Shown: in pieces, positions 60,220 through 64,000 of the stretch
Layout: the number at the start of each line of letters is the position of its first letter
Position numbering within the stretch: the stretch's first letter is position 1
Assembly: GCA_958298945.1 (NCBI GenBank)
Contig: OY282607.1
Span: 51,189,020 to 51,253,019 of the forward strand
DNA: 64,000 nucleotides
Direction of reading: 5' to 3'
Origin: Atherix ibis
Taxonomy: Eukaryota; Arthropoda; Insecta; Diptera; Athericidae
The notes under the pieces: model-generated
Database searches by the model: none
What the model was told of the DNA's origin: nothing
What the model saw: only the letters and a program-made list of their open reading frames with translations
Made by a program: the position numbers and the translations under genes

Positions 60220-61502
60220 ACGCCCTTTTGGATGGAACCTTACTGTATTTCCTCACTATATGTTTCAGTGTGCCAATAGCACGGAAAAAGCTGATCGAGG
60301 CAGCGGTAAACCGTTGCATCAGAATATCCAGTAGAGCGGTGCAATCCATACTAATAGAAACTGATCTAAAACCTATCTCCTTCTGTCTTCAAAAAGCTCA
60401 CTTAATCATAATTAACAAGAACTATGCCTTCCAAATTAACCCTCCACACTTTAATCAAAAACATTATCTTCTCCCCCAGCTGAAAAAAGAATTCATCATC
60501 GCTGTCCCTTAGTAATATCCCAGCTAGAAAGCTATTCCTCCATATCTGCTTTTCTTGACAGATTTAAAACGGCTAGATCATCGACTATTGTTCACGGATG
60601 CCCCGCTGATACCAATACTACATCTTTTTTAGTCGTCGAACTTTCGACTGCAGCACCCGCGCATTATGTTGTGTAATCTTCCCTTATAGGACAGCTCCAC
60701 ATTACGCGGAGCAGTAGGCTATCATAACAGCAATTGAAATTGCGTCCAATATTCCCAGCCAACGGAGTGCTATTCTTTTTAGTGACAGCCTTGCCGCCCT
60801 TGAAACCCCCTTGTGGCCCATCGAGTAACCTAGTACTTAACAATAGTAGTGTCGAATTGCGATGGGTGCCGGGGCATATGAGAATATTGGGAAATAAAAG
60901 TGCTGACAAGTTGGCTGGAGAAACATTCCGTCGGTCAATGATCACAGTCATTCCCAATATGACTCGCCTACTAACCGAATTTCAACTAACACCATTAGCT
61001 ATCTACAGATATGATGACTGGACTAATAGCGACACTTTTTGTCGACTCATTGGACAACCACTAATAAACCAGTTTATTCAACATTTATACCGAAATTCTG
61101 AGCACGGAAGCTCCTTAGAATCCGGATTGGATATACTGCTCTTACTCAAAACTTCCTTTTTGGTAACACCAATCGTCCCTTAGGCCAAACCTGTGGAACC
61201 CATTTCACTATCATCCATATTCTATATGAATGCCATGTAACCAAGAATTACTTCGCGACTAAGATTCCTCCCACTGTGGAGCTCCTGGATCCAACAACTC
61301 CACTCCCTAGTCCCATATTTATACTTCTAAAACATACTAATCTGCTCCACAAAATATAACAAAATTCTCAATATTCTATACTATGAACCACAAACCAGTT
61401 TCTTTCAAAAAGCTTCCCTAAGTCGTCCAAAGGCCTCACGGTTGTGGCGCTTTAAAATGGCTGCTGGAACATGTCTAGGGACTTCTTACAAACAAACAAA
61501 CA
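60220..61502 (+). mobile_element. Decayed LINE with RNase H, ending in CAAA repeats
   Basis: Frames 60228-60512 and 60734-61183 hold the post-RT region and an RNase H C-terminal box (LRWVPGHMRILGNKSADKLA). The 3' end has the tail shared with 39523-39608 and (ACAA)n. RNase H and the simple-repeat tail suggest an I/LOA/R1-like clade. Several stops are present. Confidence 0.7.
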
Positions 61503-62489
61503 ATTCATTCGAAATTGCCATTGGGTTGTATAAGAAAACAACTCAAAAAAATTTTAAATTAAAGAAGTACATATTGATTCTTACATAGATTAAATAATAG
61601 TTACGAGATCTTTTTTATTAAGACTATTAGATTATGATTTATAAATTTCTTGTTTAACAAAATAAATATACGTAAGTATGTGTATTAGTACTTATTGATA
61701 TCAATTTTGATTAATATTTATTGATTAAGTTTGGTGACTACAATATTCTTTCACACCTACATAATTTTTCAATTAAGATACCAATCAAAATATATCGTCC
61801 GTTGTTAAGTGTTCTTGTGATTATTTTTTGCTTTATTTTTCATTTAAAGTTCAAAGTATTTAGAAGTTTCTTAAAAATATAAATAAGAATTTGCCCATTT
61901 TTATTTTTATCTTTAAGATATTTTTACAGTTTTTTTTTTACGTTATGGTAAGGTAGCAGAGGAACAGAGGTAAGTAAGAGTTAAGGAAAATGTAGTTGGC
62001 CTCTCATACTCTTAATTCTATTTTAAATTTTGTATACTGAAATAGACATTTGTACAAAAACAATTTATACTCGTAATATAGGTAGTTCGGATACCGCATA
62101 AAATTATTTTTAATTATAATAAGAGTAGTGTATTTAGTTTACAGAATACATTCGTCATAATATTTTAAGAAATTTTACTAGGTATTAAGAATACACTCAT
62201 TATGTTTTATGAATTGCATAATCTTTGTAAACTTATTATCACCGAAGATATTTTTACGGCAAAATTTTGGAGGTCTCTAGACTAAACGGCAAACTTTTGC
62301 AGTGTTGAACCCCAGTCACAACAACTACCTCACGTTGTTAACTGACTCCTCATATCAAGTGATTGGCTTTGGGAGTACCCATTTGCTTTCCATTTTGTAA
62401 TTAGTTAGCTTGGAACCAAGTAATCCACTCTCCCTTCTGCATAATAAACCAAGTGCCAACAAATTCTATTACGCAAATCACCGCCCGAG
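61503..62489. other. AT-rich spacer
   Basis: No gene or repeat is recognised. Confidence 0.5.
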
Positions 62490-62790
62490 CCGTTGCGTAT
62501 ATATCAGCTTACGACAGTTACCTACGGCATGGCATGTATCCCTTACAATGCGATTCGCGTGATGCATCAGTGCGCCACCGACAAATTTGGCATTATAAAC
62601 GATGATAGCACGTTACATCGATGTCTACTTCTCCCTCCAATGCCACTCACCGATTACCTTACACTTTATTGCTAGCTACGTGATGCTACAACCATATGCG
62701 GCCAATCGAGTTGATTACATTCAACAGCCTACTGGTCTGCAACTTTGGTGCCACGTTCGAAAGAAAATGCAGGAGTTCCGTTAACAAGCG
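62490..62790 (+). mobile_element. BEL/Pao-type retrotransposon fragment
   Basis: The segment encodes LTTVTYGMACIPYNAIRVMHQ, like the TVTYG...PYLAIR box of BEL/Pao reverse transcriptases. Slightly further, in another frame, AANRVDYIQQPTGLQLWCHV resembles the ANRV..IQ...W.HV region before the integrase. The two are much closer than normal, so the fragment is internally deleted. No LTRs were found. Confidence 0.5.
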
Positions 62791-63631
62791 ACAAAGTCAT
62801 CGAAGCAATGGTGGCCGAAACTAAACCGGTTACGCTGCATATATTTCGTGCAGCGTTTCTCCCGACCATTCAAACACAGTTTCGTCGGGGTGATGAGGTA
62901 ATTGTGGTCAACTTGATCAATTGATTCAGTAGCTTTGGATGCTTTCTGTGCACAACCGCATACGTACTGTGTGGCAACGTAAAACGCAGACATTTCTGGC
63001 GTCAATCAATCGAGCAGTGCTCCGAGGTGGACTCAGCGATCAATATTCGTCCCGACCAACGATAATTTTCGGGGAAGATATTCGCCAATTGATTTAACGT
63101 AACGAATCGGTTTTCGTTGCGTTAACTCAATTGGCGAATATTTCATGCGGCGTCGAGCCCTTAATGCGTACACAATTGTGCCATTCGTCGGCAATACTCG
63201 TAGCAAATCAAAGGACAACATGGCATTTTATCCCGGCTGGGGCACCGCATAAAGGTGGTCTCTAGGAAACGGCAGTAAAGTGGAAAAAGTGAAATTTGCA
63301 GCGAGCGATTGAAAGTCATTTAATATGACTAATCGCACACTATGCTGACCAAGATCTAGGCGTGTTTCAATTTCTGGCCGTATGACTGCATTACACAAGG
63401 TATATAGAATAATATGGTAAGATATTCCGCGTTGAATTTTTGAAATCTACTGCGCAGCTACGTCACTCAGGAAGTAAAATATGTTGTGTGTACGAGCGAG
63501 CGTATATTGTGTGATGTACGTATATTTGAAATAAGTGTGTTCGCTACTATCTTTTAAAAAAAATTAAACGAAATATATTGTAAAATAATTAAATAAAAAT
63601 AAATTATGTAAGCATGTGCATATGAAATCAT
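62791..63631. other. Unassigned GC-richer segment
   Basis: The region up to about 63300 is GC-richer than its flanks, with broken frames that I cannot assign. It may continue the BEL/Pao fragment or be another element. It contains the palindrome at 63078-63141. Confidence 0.4.
63078..63141. repeat. 64-bp near-perfect palindrome
   Basis: Arms of 29 bp (ATATTCGCCAATTGATTTAA onward) pair with two mismatches around a 6-bp loop. The outermost 12 bases pair exactly. Confidence 0.9.
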
Positions 63632-64000
63632 TTATTTTATAGTTTTATTAATTTTTATTTTTTTTGCATTAGCATTTTCAACCATCTCCGCATTTAATAT
63701 TCTGATTTTAAAAAACATCTTACATCTTTTTTTTATTTCTGTTTCTAGCTCTATATTTTCAGCAAGTTGCAATAAATTTTTAATATAATCATGGCCAGTT
63801 TTTAATGTATTCATGTTGTAGTTTTTAAATATCGTTTCAAGATTGATTAAATTCTCCATAAAATGCAATTTGGGTTTGCGTAGCCTGCCTTCCGTTACTG
63901 TATCCGTCCATGTCAAGCATATTGTTGGGTCAATTTCACAATATGTCTCAAGCATGTTTGGAATTTTAAATCTTAATCTGTGAATAATGTAGCCAGCGAG
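63632..64000 (-). pseudogene. Possible P-element/THAP9-type transposase, C-terminal fragment
   Basis: The minus-strand frame is open from the window edge to 63632. It begins LAGYIIHRLRFKI and has TDTVTEGRLRKPKLHFMENL followed by a helical Asn/Lys-rich end. An AGYI segment followed by G.L.KP and an acidic helix is the order near the end of P-type (THAP9-like) transposases. Cys residues expected between them are partly absent. The rest lies outside the window. Confidence 0.35.

Overview
The window is AT-rich nuclear DNA from an insect, possibly a dipteran. The evidence is introns of about 50-90 bp, an env-bearing Ty3/gypsy element of the errantivirus type, a copia-type element primed by an internal part of the initiator tRNA, Jockey-clade LINEs, many DD34D mariners, and a chitinase with a peritrophin-A domain. 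The species cannot be named from the sequence alone. Coordinates of spliced genes are my own reading of GT/AG junctions. They were checked only by reading frame and family alignment from memory, not by transcripts.

Host genes, left to right: (1) a GH18 chitinase with a C-terminal chitin-binding domain, minus strand, 7893-14277, seven exons, 454 residues, with a 4.7-kb intron full of transposon debris; (2) mitochondrial ribosomal protein mL42, plus strand, 24666-25043; (3) cyclin-dependent kinase 10, minus strand, 25163-27200, seven exons, 390 residues, tail-to-tail with mL42; (4) an unrecognised four-exon secretory or membrane protein, minus strand, 31299-32452; (5) NOMO (Nodal modulator), an ER membrane protein, minus strand, 34795-39279, nine exons, about 1198 residues; (6) the 3' part of a phospholipid scramblase gene, minus strand, 50446-51418. 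These are unrelated housekeeping or cuticle genes and form no evident pathway.

Mobile elements cover nearly half of the window. A young errantivirus (451-7322) has 366-bp LTRs that differ at one base and a TGCG target duplication. A degenerate copia-type element (15982-20418) is nested inside an older LINE. A Jockey-clade LINE with a 13-bp target duplication lies at 40324-44379. Mariner-type elements or remnants number at least eight: 9140-10436, about 11045-12044, 21333-22642, 28818-30107, 45637-46924, 49276-50216, 53643-54893 and 57226-58522. There are also older LINE, BEL/Pao, IS630/Tc1-like and possible P-element fragments.

Non-coding structure includes a 1-kb minisatellite of about 22-bp units with a duplicated block (33203-34215), a 45-bp tandem array inside the errantivirus, a near-identical 217-bp dispersed repeat (17-232 and 10731-10947), and a 64-bp near-perfect palindrome (63078-63141). 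I found no tRNA or rRNA gene and no CRISPR array. I did not find a convincing new biological system. The observations most worth following are the young env-bearing retroelement broken only at A-runs, two mariner copies that share one nonsense codon, the duplicated minisatellite, and the uncharacterised gene at 31299-32452.
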